In this document: positions 9,211-21,733 of the stretch, piece after piece
Numbering within the stretch: the stretch's first letter is position 1
How the letters are laid out: every line of letters begins with the position of its first letter
Origin: Pseudomonas entomophila
GTDB taxonomy: Bacteria; Pseudomonadota; Gammaproteobacteria; Pseudomonadales; Pseudomonadaceae
NCBI RefSeq assembly: GCF_023277925.1
Contig: NZ_CP063832.1
Coordinates: 1,955,001-2,019,000 of the forward strand
Length of the DNA stretch: 64,000 nt
Direction of reading: 5' to 3'
Made by a program: the position numbers and the translations under genes
The notes under the pieces: generated by a model
The model's input: only the letters and a program-made list of their open reading frames with translations
Databases searched by the model: none
What the model was told of the DNA's origin: nothing

Positions 9211-10395
9211 ATGAGCAGCACAGAAATCTACGTCGTCAGCGCGGTACGTTCGGCCATCGGCAGCTTTGGCGGGTCGCTCAAGGACCTGCCCCTGGCCGAC
9301 CTCGCCACCCAGGTGAGCCGCGCCGCCATCGAGCGCTCGGGCGTGACCGCCGAGCAGATCGGCCATGTGGTGATGGGCACCGTGATCCCCACCGAGCCCC
9401 GCGACGCCTACCTGGGCCGGGTCGCCTCGATGAACGCCGGGGTGCCCAAGGAAGTGCCGGCCTTTAACGTCAACCGCCTGTGCGGCTCGGGCCTGCAGGC
9501 CATCGTCTCGGCCGCCCAGGGCCTGCTGCTGGGTGACAGCGACATCGCCCTGGCCGCCGGCGCCGAGAACATGAGCCGCAGCCCGTACCTGCTGCCCCAG
9601 GCCCGCTGGGGCGCGCGCATGGGTGACCTGCAAGGCGTCGATTATCTGGTTGGTGTGCTGCAGGACCCGTTCGACCACTTCCACATGGGCATCACCGCCG
9701 AAAACGTTGCTGCAACCGAGGGCATCACCCGCGAGATGCAGGACGAAGTCGCGCTGACCAGCCAGCGCCGCGCCGCCCGCGCCATCACCGAGGGCCGTTT
9801 CGCCGGGCAGATCGTGCCGATCGAAATCAAGACCCGCAAAGGCCCCGTGCAGTTCACCGTCGACGAGAACGTGCGCGGCGACGTCACCGCCGAGCAACTG
9901 GCCGGCATGAAGCCGGTGTTCAAGAAAGACGGCAGCGTCACCGCCGGTAACGCCAGCAGCATCAACGACGGCGCCGCCGGCCTGGTGCTGGCCAGCGGCG
10001 ACGCCGTACGCCGCCTGGGCCTCAAGCCCCTGGCGCGCCTGGTGGCCTACGCCCATGCAGGCGTGGAGCCGGCACTGATGGGCCTGGGCCCGATCCCGGC
10101 CACGCAGAAGGTGCTGCAGAAGGCCGGCCTGAAAGTGTCCGACCTCGACGTGATCGAGTCGAACGAGGCCTTCGCCTCCCAGGCCTGCGCCGTCTCCCGT
10201 GCCCTGGGCTTCGACCCGGAGAAGGTCAACCCCAACGGCTCGGGCATTTCCCTGGGCCACCCGGTGGGTGCCACCGGCGCGATCATCGCCACCAAGGCGA
10301 TCCATGAACTGCAGCGTGTCCAGGGCCGCTATGCCCTGGCCACCATGTGCATCGGTGGCGGCCAAGGCATCGCCATCGTCTTCGAACGCGTGTGA
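9211..10395 (+). CDS. bktB: Acetyl-CoA acetyltransferase (beta-ketothiolase)
   Basis: This 394-residue enzyme has all thiolase catalytic residues: C91 in NRLCGSG, H350 in LGHPVGATGA and C380 in MCIGGGQG. It condenses or cleaves 3-ketoacyl-CoA with CoA. The length is normal and the ATG at 9211 follows CGGAG. It lies directly upstream of a 3-hydroxyacyl-CoA dehydrogenase and a TetR regulator, as in the P. putida bktB-hbd locus, suggesting short-chain acyl-CoA degradation or synthesis. The symbol comes from that synteny. Confidence 0.93.
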   Translation: MSSTEIYVVSAVRSAIGSFGGSLKDLPLADLATQVSRAAIERSGVTAEQIGHVVMGTVIPTEPRDAYLGRVASMNAGVPKEVPAFNVNRLCGSGLQAIVSAAQGLLLGDSDIALAAGAENMSRSPYLLPQARWGARMGDLQGVDYLVGVLQDPFDHFHMGITAENVAATEGITREMQDEVALTSQRRAARAITEGRFAGQIVPIEIKTRKGPVQFTVDENVRGDVTAEQLAGMKPVFKKDGSVTAGNASSINDGAAGLVLASGDAVRRLGLKPLARLVAYAHAGVEPALMGLGPIPATQKVLQKAGLKVSDLDVIESNEAFASQACAVSRALGFDPEKVNPNGSGISLGHPVGATGAIIATKAIHELQRVQGRYALATMCIGGGQGIAIVFERV

Positions 10396-10409
10396 CAGGA
10401 GCCAGCAAC

Positions 10410-11258
10410 GTGAGCATTGAACAGATCGCCGTGATCGGCGCCGGGACCATGGGCAACGGTATCGCCCAGGTATGTGCGCTGGCGGGCTACCAGGTGTTGC
10501 TGGTGGACGTTTCCGACGCTGCGCTGGAGCGTGGCGTGGCGACGCTTGGCAAGAACCTCGAGCGTCAGGTCGGCAAGGGTACCGTCGAGGCGGGCAACGC
10601 CGCGGCAGCCAAGGCGCGTATCCGCACCAGCACCGATTACGCCCAGCTCGCCAGTGCGCAACTGGTGATCGAGGCGGCCACCGAGAATTTGCAGCTCAAG
10701 CAGCGGATTCTTCAGCAGGTGGCGGCCAACGTCGCGGCCGAGTGCCTGATCGCCACCAACACCTCGTCGTTGTCGGTCACCCAGTTGGCGGCGAGCATCG
10801 AGCACCCGGAGCGGTTCATCGGCGTGCACTTCTTCAACCCGGTCCCGATGATGGCGCTGGTGGAAATCATCCGTGGCCTGCAAACCAGTGATGCCACCTA
10901 CGCCCAGGCGCTGCTGGTCACCGAGAAACTGGGCAAGAGCCCGATCACCGCGGGCAACCGTCCGGGCTTCGTGGTCAACCGCATCCTGGTGCCGATGATC
11001 AACGAGGCGATCTTCGTGCGCCAGGAAGGCCTGGCCAGCGCCGAGGATATCGACACTGGCATGCGCCTGGGCTGCAACCAGCCGATCGGCCCGCTGGCCC
11101 TGGCCGACCTGGTTGGCCTGGACACCCTGCTGGCGATCATGGAGGCCTTCCACGAGGGTTTCAACGACAGCAAGTACCGCCCCGCCCCGCTGCTCAAGGA
11201 GATGGTTGCGGCCGGCTACCTGGGGCGCAAGAGCGGCCGCGGCTTCTTCACCTACTGA
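10410..11258 (+). CDS. hbd: 3-hydroxybutyryl-CoA dehydrogenase
   Basis: The 282-residue protein begins with a GTG at 10410, 14 bases after the thiolase stop, with an AGGAG site just upstream. The NAD-binding Rossmann motif is at residues 9-15 (IGAGTMG) and the catalytic H140 is in GVHFFNPVP. It interconverts 3-hydroxybutyryl-CoA and acetoacetyl-CoA, the step next to the thiolase. The C-terminal 3HCDH domain ends in GRKSGRGFFTY, typical of the single-function enzyme rather than the FadB fusion. Confidence 0.94.
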   Translation: MSIEQIAVIGAGTMGNGIAQVCALAGYQVLLVDVSDAALERGVATLGKNLERQVGKGTVEAGNAAAAKARIRTSTDYAQLASAQLVIEAATENLQLKQRILQQVAANVAAECLIATNTSSLSVTQLAASIEHPERFIGVHFFNPVPMMALVEIIRGLQTSDATYAQALLVTEKLGKSPITAGNRPGFVVNRILVPMINEAIFVRQEGLASAEDIDTGMRLGCNQPIGPLALADLVGLDTLLAIMEAFHEGFNDSKYRPAPLLKEMVAAGYLGRKSGRGFFTY

Positions 11259-11270
11259 GGCGTGTACGCT

Positions 11271-11858
11271 ATGCCCCCGGTCAATGCGGCGATGCGCTGC
11301 GCCAACTTTGAAGAGCGGCGCGACAAGGCGATGGCGTTGTTCGCCGAGAAGGGCTTCGGCCAGGTCAGCATGCGTGAGCTGGCGGCGCATGTGGGTTTGA
11401 CCGCGGGGTCGCTGTACCACCACTTCCCGAGCAAGCAGGACCTGCTCTACGACCTGATCGAGGAGCTGTACGAGGAGTTGCAGGCCACCCTCGATCAGGG
11501 GCGACGGGCGCTGGCGCGCGGCAAGCCAGTGTTGGCCTGCCTGATCAGCGCGCACTGGCAGTTGCATGGTGAGCGGCCGTTGCAGTTTCGCCTGGCGGAG
11601 CGGGATTTCTGCTGCTTGAGCGAGGTGCAGCAGGCGCGGCTGGTTGGGCTGCGGGAGCGCTATGAAGCCGGGCTGCTGCGATTGATTGCGCCACAGGCGC
11701 GGTTGGCCGGGGATGCGCTCGTGGCGACCGGGCATGTGTTGGCGACGTTGCTGAACCAGTTGCCTGGGATGCTGCGCGGGAAGGGGCTGGGTGAAGCCGA
11801 GGGGGTTGGGTTGATGGAGGCTCTGGTGGTGGGGGCTGTGGAGCGGACGTTGGGGTAG
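11271..11858 (+). CDS. TetR-family regulator
   Basis: A 195-residue protein with an N-terminal TetR HTH (AEKGFGQVSMRELAAHVG, then SLYHHFPSKQDLLYDLIEE) and a ligand domain without recognised relatives. It follows the dehydrogenase by 12 bases, so it is the third gene of the operon and probably autoregulates it. A GTG three codons upstream at 11262 is an alternative start. The terminator at 11898 ends the operon. Confidence 0.9.
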   Translation: MPPVNAAMRCANFEERRDKAMALFAEKGFGQVSMRELAAHVGLTAGSLYHHFPSKQDLLYDLIEELYEELQATLDQGRRALARGKPVLACLISAHWQLHGERPLQFRLAERDFCCLSEVQQARLVGLRERYEAGLLRLIAPQARLAGDALVATGHVLATLLNQLPGMLRGKGLGEAEGVGLMEALVVGAVERTLG

Positions 11859-11897
11859 GCTGGCGCATGTCGAAAGTCTTTCAGCGCTCTGGAGATC

Positions 11898-11925
11898 GAG
11901 CGCCGCGCGGGCGGCGCTCTATTTC
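11898..11925 (+). terminator. Rho-independent terminator of the thiolase operon
   Basis: A perfect nine-base stem, GAGCGCCGC and GCGGCGCTC, with a GCGG loop is followed by TATTTC. It lies 39 bases after the TetR stop. Confidence 0.65.
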
Positions 11926-12016
11926 ACAGGCGCTGCAATGCTCCCGGCGAACACCTTGAATGGGCTGGCTGCAGGGCGAGAGACATGCAGGGCGAGAGAC
12001 ATGATTTCACGCTCCC

Positions 12017-12394
12017 CTAACGCAACAACCCCTGAATCTCCTCCCGCAACCTCTCCAGATCAAACGGCTTGGCCAGGATCGGCGCCCGCCGCGCAATCGG
12101 GCTGCCCGATTCAAGAATCTCCGCCGGATACCCACTGATGAAAATCACCTTCAAATCAGGCCTCAACCTCACCGCCGGCTCGGCAATCTCGACCCCCGAT
12201 ATCCCCCCAGGCAATCGATAATCGGTCACCATCAGGTCCAGGTGCGGCTTGCTCGCCAGAATCGCGAACGCCTGCTCCCCATCCTCGGCCACCAGCACGT
12301 GGTACCCCTCGCCCGCCAGGTAGTCCCGCAGGATCATGCGAATCGCCGGTTCATCCTCAACGATCAACACCACATCTTGCGCATCTTCACTCAT
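12017..12394 (-). CDS. Single-domain response regulator
   Basis: A 125-residue stand-alone receiver domain. The acidic pocket is E13/D14, the phospho-acceptor is D58 in VTDYRLPGG, and the conserved lysine lies in ILAKPFDLERL. It has no output domain, so it probably acts as a phospho-relay or by protein contact. It is the last gene of the minus-strand signalling operon, about 45 bases after the REC-kinase stop, and is probably a phosphorylation partner of the neighbouring kinases. Confidence 0.92.
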   Translation of the reverse strand: MSEDAQDVVLIVEDEPAIRMILRDYLAGEGYHVLVAEDGEQAFAILASKPHLDLMVTDYRLPGGISGVEIAEPAVRLRPDLKVIFISGYPAEILESGSPIARRAPILAKPFDLERLREEIQGLLR

Positions 12395-12438
12395 GACAAC
12401 GCCTTCGAATCCAGCACGATAGCTCTCAGACCCCAACC

Positions 12439-13665
12439 CTAAGCAGAGGTTGCCTGCGTCTGGTCACTTTGGCACTGCAGCGTCGTCAGCGGCAGGTAGA
12501 CACTGAATGTAGCCCCGTGCCCCTCCTCACTGTCGACCTGGATACGCCCACCGTGAGCCAGCACGATCTGCTCGGAAATATACAGCCCCAGGCCCAGCCC
12601 GCCCGTGGCCTGTTGCGCCGCCACCCGTTCGAACTGCTGGAAAATCCGCTGCTGGTGCTGCGCACTGATGCCAATGCCCGCATCCTGCACCTGCACGCAG
12701 GCCATGGCGCCGTCCTCGAACACCCGCACCCGCACCGGCTTACGCTCACCGTAACGCAGGGCATTGGACAACAGGTTGGCCAGCACCTGCTCGATGCGAA
12801 ACTCATCCCATTCGCCGTGCAAGGCCTGGCACTGCTCCAGCACGATATGCGTGTCCAGGGCCCCCGCCTGCGCGGCGAAGTTCTCGACCAGCCCCCGCAC
12901 CAGTTGCCCGAGGTCGAAGGCCTTGGGCCGAATCGACAACTTGCCGGTGCGGATCCGCGACACGTCGAGCATGTCCTCCACCAAGCGGATCAGGCTGTTG
13001 ATCTGCCGCTCATCGCGCTCGACCATCGCCGCGAGCTTCTCCTCGCTGAACGCCCCCAGGTTGCCCCGGGCCAGGTGCATGCGCCGCAGCTGGGTCTCGA
13101 GAATCAGGCCATTGAGCGGTGTGCGCACTTCGTGGGAGACGATCGACATGAAATCATCGCGCATGCGCACCGCCCGCTCCAGCTCGCCACGCGCCACCTG
13201 CAACTGCGCCAGCAACTGCGCCTGCTCCTCACGGCTGCGCTCCAGCGCCTGGAGCTGGCGGTCGAGGGCCTTGCGCTGGCGGAACAGGTCGACGAACACC
13301 GAGACCTTGCTCTTCACCGCCAGGGTGTCGAGGGGCTTGTGCAGGAAGTCCACCGCCCCGCTCTCATAGCCCTTGAAGGCGTAGTTCATCTCGCGCCCGG
13401 CGGCGCTGACGAAAACGATGGGTATACTGCGGGTCTTTTCCATGCCACGCATCAGCTCGGCCAGTTCGAAACCGTTCATGCCCGGCATCTGCACGTCAAG
13501 TATCGCCAGGGCGAATTCGTGCTCGAGCAGCAGCGACAATGCCTGCTCGGCGGACTGGGCCTGATGCACCTCGCGGTCCGCGCCCTGGATCAGGGCATCG
13601 AGGGCCAGCAGGTTCTCCGGCAGGTCGTCGACGATCAGCAGTTTCGCGGTGATATGGCTTAGCAT
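12439..13665 (-). CDS. Receiver-histidine kinase hybrid
   Basis: The 408-residue protein has a receiver at the N-terminus (phospho-acceptor D57 in LAILDVQMPG), a short coiled coil, a HisKA domain with H178 in IVSHEVRTPLN, and a HATPase_c domain with the N, G1 and G2 boxes (NLLSNALRYG, DAGIGIS, GLGLGLY). It has no membrane segment, so it is cytosolic and takes its input through the receiver, probably from the large hybrid kinase upstream. Its start overlaps the end of the cheB-like gene by seven bases. Confidence 0.93.
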   Translation of the reverse strand: MLSHITAKLLIVDDLPENLLALDALIQGADREVHQAQSAEQALSLLLEHEFALAILDVQMPGMNGFELAELMRGMEKTRSIPIVFVSAAGREMNYAFKGYESGAVDFLHKPLDTLAVKSKVSVFVDLFRQRKALDRQLQALERSREEQAQLLAQLQVARGELERAVRMRDDFMSIVSHEVRTPLNGLILETQLRRMHLARGNLGAFSEEKLAAMVERDERQINSLIRLVEDMLDVSRIRTGKLSIRPKAFDLGQLVRGLVENFAAQAGALDTHIVLEQCQALHGEWDEFRIEQVLANLLSNALRYGERKPVRVRVFEDGAMACVQVQDAGIGISAQHQQRIFQQFERVAAQQATGGLGLGLYISEQIVLAHGGRIQVDSEEGHGATFSVYLPLTTLQCQSDQTQATSA

Positions 13666-14234
13666 GCGCTGGGTTCCAGGGTCGCGAGCAACTGCCCGAT
13701 ACCACTCAAAGAAAGTATATGGTCGGGCTGCTGCAGGGCCAGGGCGGCCTCCGGCATCAGCGCGACCTGTGCGTCGCGAGGGTCCTGGACCACGGTCCGG
13801 CCACCGCTTTGTCTGATGCGCAAAAGCCCCCGGGCACCATCTTCGTTGGCCCCGGTGAGCAGCACGCCGAGCAGGCCCGGGCCGTAGGCGTCCGCCGCCG
13901 ACTCGAACAGGTAGTCGATCGCTGGCCGCGAGAAATGCACCGGTTCCTCCTGGCTGAGCGACAGGGTGAAATCACGCTCCACCGACAGGTGATAGCCCGG
14001 CCCGGCCACATAGATCAAACCCGCCTCGATGCAGGCCTTGTCGACGGCTTCGCGCACCGGCCGCTGCAGGCGTCGCTGCAGCACCTCCGCCAACTGACTG
14101 TGGCGGTCGTCCGGCAGGTGCAGCACGCACAACACCGGGATGGCGAAGCTGTCCGGCAACGCGCCGAGCACGTTGAACAACGCCGTGACGCCGCCCGCCG
14201 AGGCGCCGATGACCACCGCGCGTACACCTGTCAT
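13659..14234 (-). CDS. CheB-type methylesterase lacking a receiver
   Basis: The 191-residue protein is only the CheB catalytic domain: S12 in GASAGG, H39 in VLHLPDD and D132 in LTGANEDGA. The usual N-terminal receiver is missing, so it cannot be phosphorylated in the normal way. CheB removes methyl groups from glutamates of chemoreceptors or receptor-like proteins. It overlaps both neighbours (CheR upstream, REC-kinase downstream), and no chemoreceptor is in the operon. It probably modifies the big sensor kinase or another protein. Confidence 0.92.
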   Translation of the reverse strand: MTGVRAVVIGASAGGVTALFNVLGALPDSFAIPVLCVLHLPDDRHSQLAEVLQRRLQRPVREAVDKACIEAGLIYVAGPGYHLSVERDFTLSLSQEEPVHFSRPAIDYLFESAADAYGPGLLGVLLTGANEDGARGLLRIRQSGGRTVVQDPRDAQVALMPEAALALQQPDHILSLSGIGQLLATLEPSAC

Positions 14235-15052
14235 GTCTTGCGATAGATCCGTTCGGGCCGCACCAACGGCTCGAAGCGATCACTATAGGCGGAGAAATCC
14301 ACCGACTCCTTGCTGCCAAGCACCAGGAAACCACGGTGGCACAGCGAGTCGTGGAACAGCCCGAGGGCGCGGTCCTGCAGGCCCTTGTTGAAATAGATCA
14401 GCACATTGCGGCACGACACCAGTTGCGTCTCGGAGAACACGCTGTCGGTGGCCAGGCTGTGGTCGGCGAAGGTCACGTTGTCGCGCAAGCTGCTGTCCAT
14501 GATGGCGTTGCCATAGGCGGCGGTGTAGTACTCGGAAAAGTCCCGGCGCCCGCCCGCCTTGCGGTAGTTCTGTGCGTACTCGTGCATGCTCTGCATCGAG
14601 TAGATGCCCTGCTTGGCGCGCTCCAGCGAGTGCGGGTTGATGTCGGTGGCGTAGATGATCGTGCGCTCCAGCAACCCTTCCTCGTGCAGCAGGATGGCCA
14701 TGGAGTACACCTCCTCGCCCGTGCTGCACCCGGCGATCCAGAGCTTGAGCGACGGCCAGGTGCGCAGCAGCGGCACCACCTCTTCACGCAGGGCGAGAAA
14801 GTGCCCGGGGTCGCGGAACATCTCGCTGACCGGGATCGTCAGGTACTGCAGCAGCTCCATGAACATGCCGGGGTCGTGCAGCACCCGTTCCTGCAGCGCC
14901 GACACCGTGCGGCAGTCGAACTGGCGCAGGGCGTGGAGGATCCGGCGCTTGATCGAAGCGCCGGAATAATCGCGAAAATCGTAGCTGTACTTGAGGTAGA
15001 TCGCCTCGATCAGCAGCCGGATCTCGATATCGGTGTTGCGTTCACTGGTCAA
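14231..15052 (-). CDS. CheR-type methyltransferase
   Basis: A protein of 273 residues with the N-terminal all-alpha CheR domain and an S-adenosylmethionine-binding domain (WIAGCSTGEEVYSMA, then YATDINPHSL). It should methylate glutamates of receptor proteins. It overlaps the cheB-like gene by four bases and lies five bases after the stop of the large hybrid kinase, so the methylation pair and kinase are one unit. Beta-subdomain details for receptor pentapeptide binding cannot be judged here. Confidence 0.93.
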   Translation of the reverse strand: MTSERNTDIEIRLLIEAIYLKYSYDFRDYSGASIKRRILHALRQFDCRTVSALQERVLHDPGMFMELLQYLTIPVSEMFRDPGHFLALREEVVPLLRTWPSLKLWIAGCSTGEEVYSMAILLHEEGLLERTIIYATDINPHSLERAKQGIYSMQSMHEYAQNYRKAGGRRDFSEYYTAAYGNAIMDSSLRDNVTFADHSLATDSVFSETQLVSCRNVLIYFNKGLQDRALGLFHDSLCHRGFLVLGSKESVDFSAYSDRFEPLVRPERIYRKT

Positions 15053-15056
15053 GATT

Positions 15057-18533
<3,477 letters not shown>

Positions 18534-18788
18534 CTGAGTGTGCCCGAGCGAGAAAGTCCATTGAACAGTGTGGCGGCGACGTCATGTATGGCTTGCCCTG
18601 CGCTACACCGACCGGGTTGATACAGCGAGTCTAACCAGCTTTGGCGGATCTGGCAGGGCATTTAGCCAGTATTTGAAGGCGCTGCGCGCCAATCGTTCCA
18701 TCTATTTACGCAGGTCGGTAAGCTTGGGAACTTCTACCGTTGCCGTGGGCACAGAGTAGAGACAAACCATCGAAACAGGATCCGCGCC

Positions 18789-19151
18789 ATGCACCTTCTG
18801 GTAGTCGAAGACGACGACATCGTACGCATGCTGATAGTCGAAGTGCTCGACGAGCTGGGCTACACCGCTATCGCGGCGGAAAACGCCATCGCGGCGTTGA
18901 AGATCCTCGAAGACCCCAACCAACCCCTGGACCTGCTGATGACCGATCTTGGCCTGCCGGACATGCGCGGCGAAGCACTGGCCGGCAAGGCGCGCCAGGT
19001 TCGGCCATTGCTGCCGGTGCTGTTCGCCAGTGGCTATGCCGAAAGCGTCGAGGTGCCCGCGGGCATGCACCTGATCGGCAAGCCGTTCAGCATCGACCAG
19101 TTGCGGGACAAGGTGGTGGAGATCTTGGGCACGCCTCAAGGCCATGCCTGA
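18789..19151 (+). CDS. Single-domain response regulator
   Basis: A 120-residue receiver with phospho-acceptor D53 in LLMTDLGLPDMRG, acidic residues E7-D10 and a C-terminal LIGKPFSIDQL containing the conserved lysine. It has no output domain. It is transcribed divergently from the large hybrid kinase across about 255 bases and is most likely a diffusible target of that kinase. It resembles the receiver at 12017 in layout, so the cluster has a receiver at each end. Confidence 0.92.
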   Translation: MHLLVVEDDDIVRMLIVEVLDELGYTAIAAENAIAALKILEDPNQPLDLLMTDLGLPDMRGEALAGKARQVRPLLPVLFASGYAESVEVPAGMHLIGKPFSIDQLRDKVVEILGTPQGHA

Positions 19152-19154
19152 GCC

Positions 19155-19230
19155 ATTCGCCGGCAAAGCTGGCGTCTACAAGCCTCAGGACCAGCGCCGC
19201 ACCTGTAGGAGCCGGCTATGCCGGCGAACA
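19155..19230. repeat. Paired inverted REP elements
   Basis: TTCGCCGGCAAAGCTGGCG at the left faces GCCGGCTATGCCGGCGAA at the right across about 25 bases. It lies between the convergent response regulator and cobF and probably acts as a shared transcription end. Confidence 0.8.
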
Positions 19231-19264
19231 GGCCAGTGCCGACAAAACACCTCTCACAGGCCGC

Positions 19265-20014
19265 TCACAGCTCCCGCCGCAACAGGTAGGTATCCATGAT
19301 CCAGCCGTTGCGCCGCCGCGCCGCCTCGCGCAATTCGAGGATGCGCGCCTTGACCGCCTGCAACGGCCCCGCCACCAGCAACTCGTCCGCCGTGCCCAGG
19401 TAGGCGCCCCAGTAGATCACCAGGTGCGGATCCTCCAGCGCGGCAAACGCACATGCCCCGTCAAGCATCACCACCACATTGTCGACCCGCGCCAGTTCGC
19501 CCAGGCGCCTTCCTGGCAGCACGGTCAATGGCTCGCCGATACGATTGAGGGGGATCTGGTGCCGGGCCGCCAGGGCCTGCACGCTGCTGATACCGGGGAT
19601 GACTTCCAGGGTGAGCGCCACACCACGCTGGCGGACCAGGTCGAGGATGCGCAAGGTGCTGTCGTAAAGCCCAGGTTCGCCCCAGAGCAAAAAGGCGCCG
19701 ACGTCATCGGCGCCCAACTCGTCGTCGATCAGGCGGGCATACAGCGCCGCGCGCTCGGCGTGCCAATCCTGCACGGCGCCGACATAGTCGGCGGCCTGCC
19801 CATCACGCCGGGGATCCTCGACCTGCACCAGGCGATACCCGCCCTCGGGCAGGTAGCGCTCGAGGATAGCCTTGCGCAGTTGCAGCAAGGCGCCCTTGTC
19901 GGCGCCCTTGTCGAGCACGAAGAACACCGTGGCGCGCTGCAGCGCCGCCACGGCCTCGAAGGTGACCTGGCGTGGATCGCCTGGCCCGATGCCGATCAGT
20001 AGCAGCTGTTTCAT
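19265..20014 (-). CDS. cobF: Precorrin-6A synthase (deacetylating) CobF
   Basis: The 249-residue enzyme belongs to the tetrapyrrole methylase fold, with the N-terminal LLLIGIGPGDPRQVTFEAV and the VIPGISSVQALAARHQIPLN segment. CobF methylates precorrin-5 at C1 using SAM and removes the acetyl group in aerobic cobalamin synthesis. The ATG at 20014 is chosen because the LIGIGPGDP strand is near the N-terminus in this family. No other cob gene is adjacent, as is usual for the scattered cobF of Pseudomonas. Confidence 0.9.
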   Translation of the reverse strand: MKQLLLIGIGPGDPRQVTFEAVAALQRATVFFVLDKGADKGALLQLRKAILERYLPEGGYRLVQVEDPRRDGQAADYVGAVQDWHAERAALYARLIDDELGADDVGAFLLWGEPGLYDSTLRILDLVRQRGVALTLEVIPGISSVQALAARHQIPLNRIGEPLTVLPGRRLGELARVDNVVVMLDGACAFAALEDPHLVIYWGAYLGTADELLVAGPLQAVKARILELREAARRRNGWIMDTYLLRREL

Positions 20015-20085
20015 CGAATGCCTCGCCTGGATGCCGGTGGCCATTGTCGGCCGGCCACCGGTATTTGGCAAAGCGGCTGCCAGCT

Positions 20086-21387
20086 TTAGAAGATCGAGAA
20101 GTTGTAGCTGACGATCACCCGGGTCTCGTCCATGTCACGCGCCCATTTCTCGTAGTTGCTGCGGTAGGTGGAGTTGCGCAGGCGCACGCTGACGTCCTTG
20201 AACGTGCCGCTTTGCACCTGGTACTTGAGCTCGCTGTCGCGCTCCCATTCCTTACCTTCGGCCAGGCTGCCCGGGACCTTGATGTTGTCACCGTTGATAT
20301 AGCGGGTGAAGAAGGTCAGGCCAGGCACACCAAGGGCCTTGAAGTCATAGTCGTAGCGCAGCTGCCAGGAGCGCTCCTGGGCGGCGGCGAAGTCGTTGAC
20401 CTGGGCGTAGTTGACCAGGTACGGGTTGGTGCCGTCGAGGTACGGCATGGCGCTGTCGCCGAACATGCGCTGCCAGCCGGCGCTGATCTTGTGCCCACCC
20501 AGGCTGTAACCCAGCATGCCGCTAAAGGCGCGGTGGTCGATGTGGCCGGCGCGGGCATTGCCGATGTCGTCGCTCTTGATCACCCGCAGGTCGGCCGACA
20601 GGGTACCGACGTCCAGCGGCTGGCTGGCGACCAGGCCGAGGAAGTGCTGGCGATAGATGTTCTCCAGCTTCGATACCTGGTACTGGGCGCTGACCCGGTC
20701 GTTGAAGCGGTAGTCGACACCGGCGAGGTCGAAGTGGTCGGCCTCGATATCACAGGCGTAGCGCTTGTTCTTGCAGTGGACGCGAATATCCTGGCGGTCA
20801 GTGGAATCTCGCGCGGTGTACTGGTTCAGGCGCGCCAGGGTGAACTTCAGGTCGCGCACTTCCTCGGACGTCAGCCAGGCGCCATGGAACAGGGTCGGCA
20901 GCAGGCGGCCGTCGTTGTACTTGAGCAGCGGCACATCGGGCATCATCGAACCGTACTTGAACACGGTCTGCGAATACTTCACCTTGCCGGCGATACCCAT
21001 CTTGGCGTACTGGTCGACGGAATGACGCGGGTTGTGTCCGGAGGACGGCAACAAGCCGCTGTTACTGTCGGCCGGGCTCGAGTCCAACTTGTAACCGAGC
21101 ATCCCCAGTGCATCCACACCAAACCCTACCGGGCCCTGGGTATAACCGGACTGGACATTGAGGATGAACCCCTGCGCCCACTCCTCACGCTTTGACGCGC
21201 CCTGGCTGGAACTGCTGTGGCCGTCACGGAAATCCCGGTTGAAATAGACATTGCGCGCTTCGACCTTGGCACTGCTGTCTTCAATGAAACCGGCCGCCTG
21301 GGCGTTGACACCGGCACACAGGAAGAACAGGCCGGCAACTCGGCGCCCAGGGGCGAGGGGAAAGGGGGCAAACATGCGAGGGAACAT
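20086..21387 (-). CDS. OprD-family outer-membrane porin
   Basis: The 433-residue protein has a Sec signal peptide cleaved about residue 31 (VNAQA/AGF) and the OprD-family beginning GFIEDSSAKVEARNVYFNRDF. It ends in a beta-strand with terminal aromatic residue (VIVSYNFSIF), as needed for assembly by BAM. These 18-stranded channels take up amino acids or small aromatic and carboxylic acids; the substrate of this one is unknown. It is a single gene downstream of the mvaU promoter region, 71 bases before cobF. Confidence 0.93.
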   Translation of the reverse strand: MFPRMFAPFPLAPGRRVAGLFFLCAGVNAQAAGFIEDSSAKVEARNVYFNRDFRDGHSSSSQGASKREEWAQGFILNVQSGYTQGPVGFGVDALGMLGYKLDSSPADSNSGLLPSSGHNPRHSVDQYAKMGIAGKVKYSQTVFKYGSMMPDVPLLKYNDGRLLPTLFHGAWLTSEEVRDLKFTLARLNQYTARDSTDRQDIRVHCKNKRYACDIEADHFDLAGVDYRFNDRVSAQYQVSKLENIYRQHFLGLVASQPLDVGTLSADLRVIKSDDIGNARAGHIDHRAFSGMLGYSLGGHKISAGWQRMFGDSAMPYLDGTNPYLVNYAQVNDFAAAQERSWQLRYDYDFKALGVPGLTFFTRYINGDNIKVPGSLAEGKEWERDSELKYQVQSGTFKDVSVRLRNSTYRSNYEKWARDMDETRVIVSYNFSIF

Positions 21388-21733
21388 CCAAAAGAGGGGC
21401 AGAAAACAATCCGAGCAGTCACCTGCATCGGCACTACGGGACAGGCGAACAGACTTCGACCATCATCTTGGATTTTGCGCCAATGCCTCTAGGGCAAGCC
21501 ATTGGACCATGGTCTAGAACGGCCTGGCGAGGCCCGCCTGGGCATTTTCGAATAACGTGCAGGAAACCGACAAAGTTCCCGGGTAATTGATTGAAAGTTT
21601 GCTGTTTACCACCCTGCCCGGCACTACTACACTCACTATCAGCGAACAGCAGTCCCCCCCGCGTGGCCAACGTTCAATACAATCTTCATGTTCGTCACGT
21701 CATGCCACGGCAGACTTAACAGGAGTGATGACA
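21388..21733. promoter_or_regulatory. Divergent control region between porin and mvaU genes
   Basis: About 346 bases with no convincing gene. It must hold the leftward porin promoter and the rightward mvaU promoter. The part 21590-21730 is AT-richer than its surroundings. AGGAG at 21721-21725 decides the mvaU start. I could not assign promoter boxes with confidence. Confidence 0.5.
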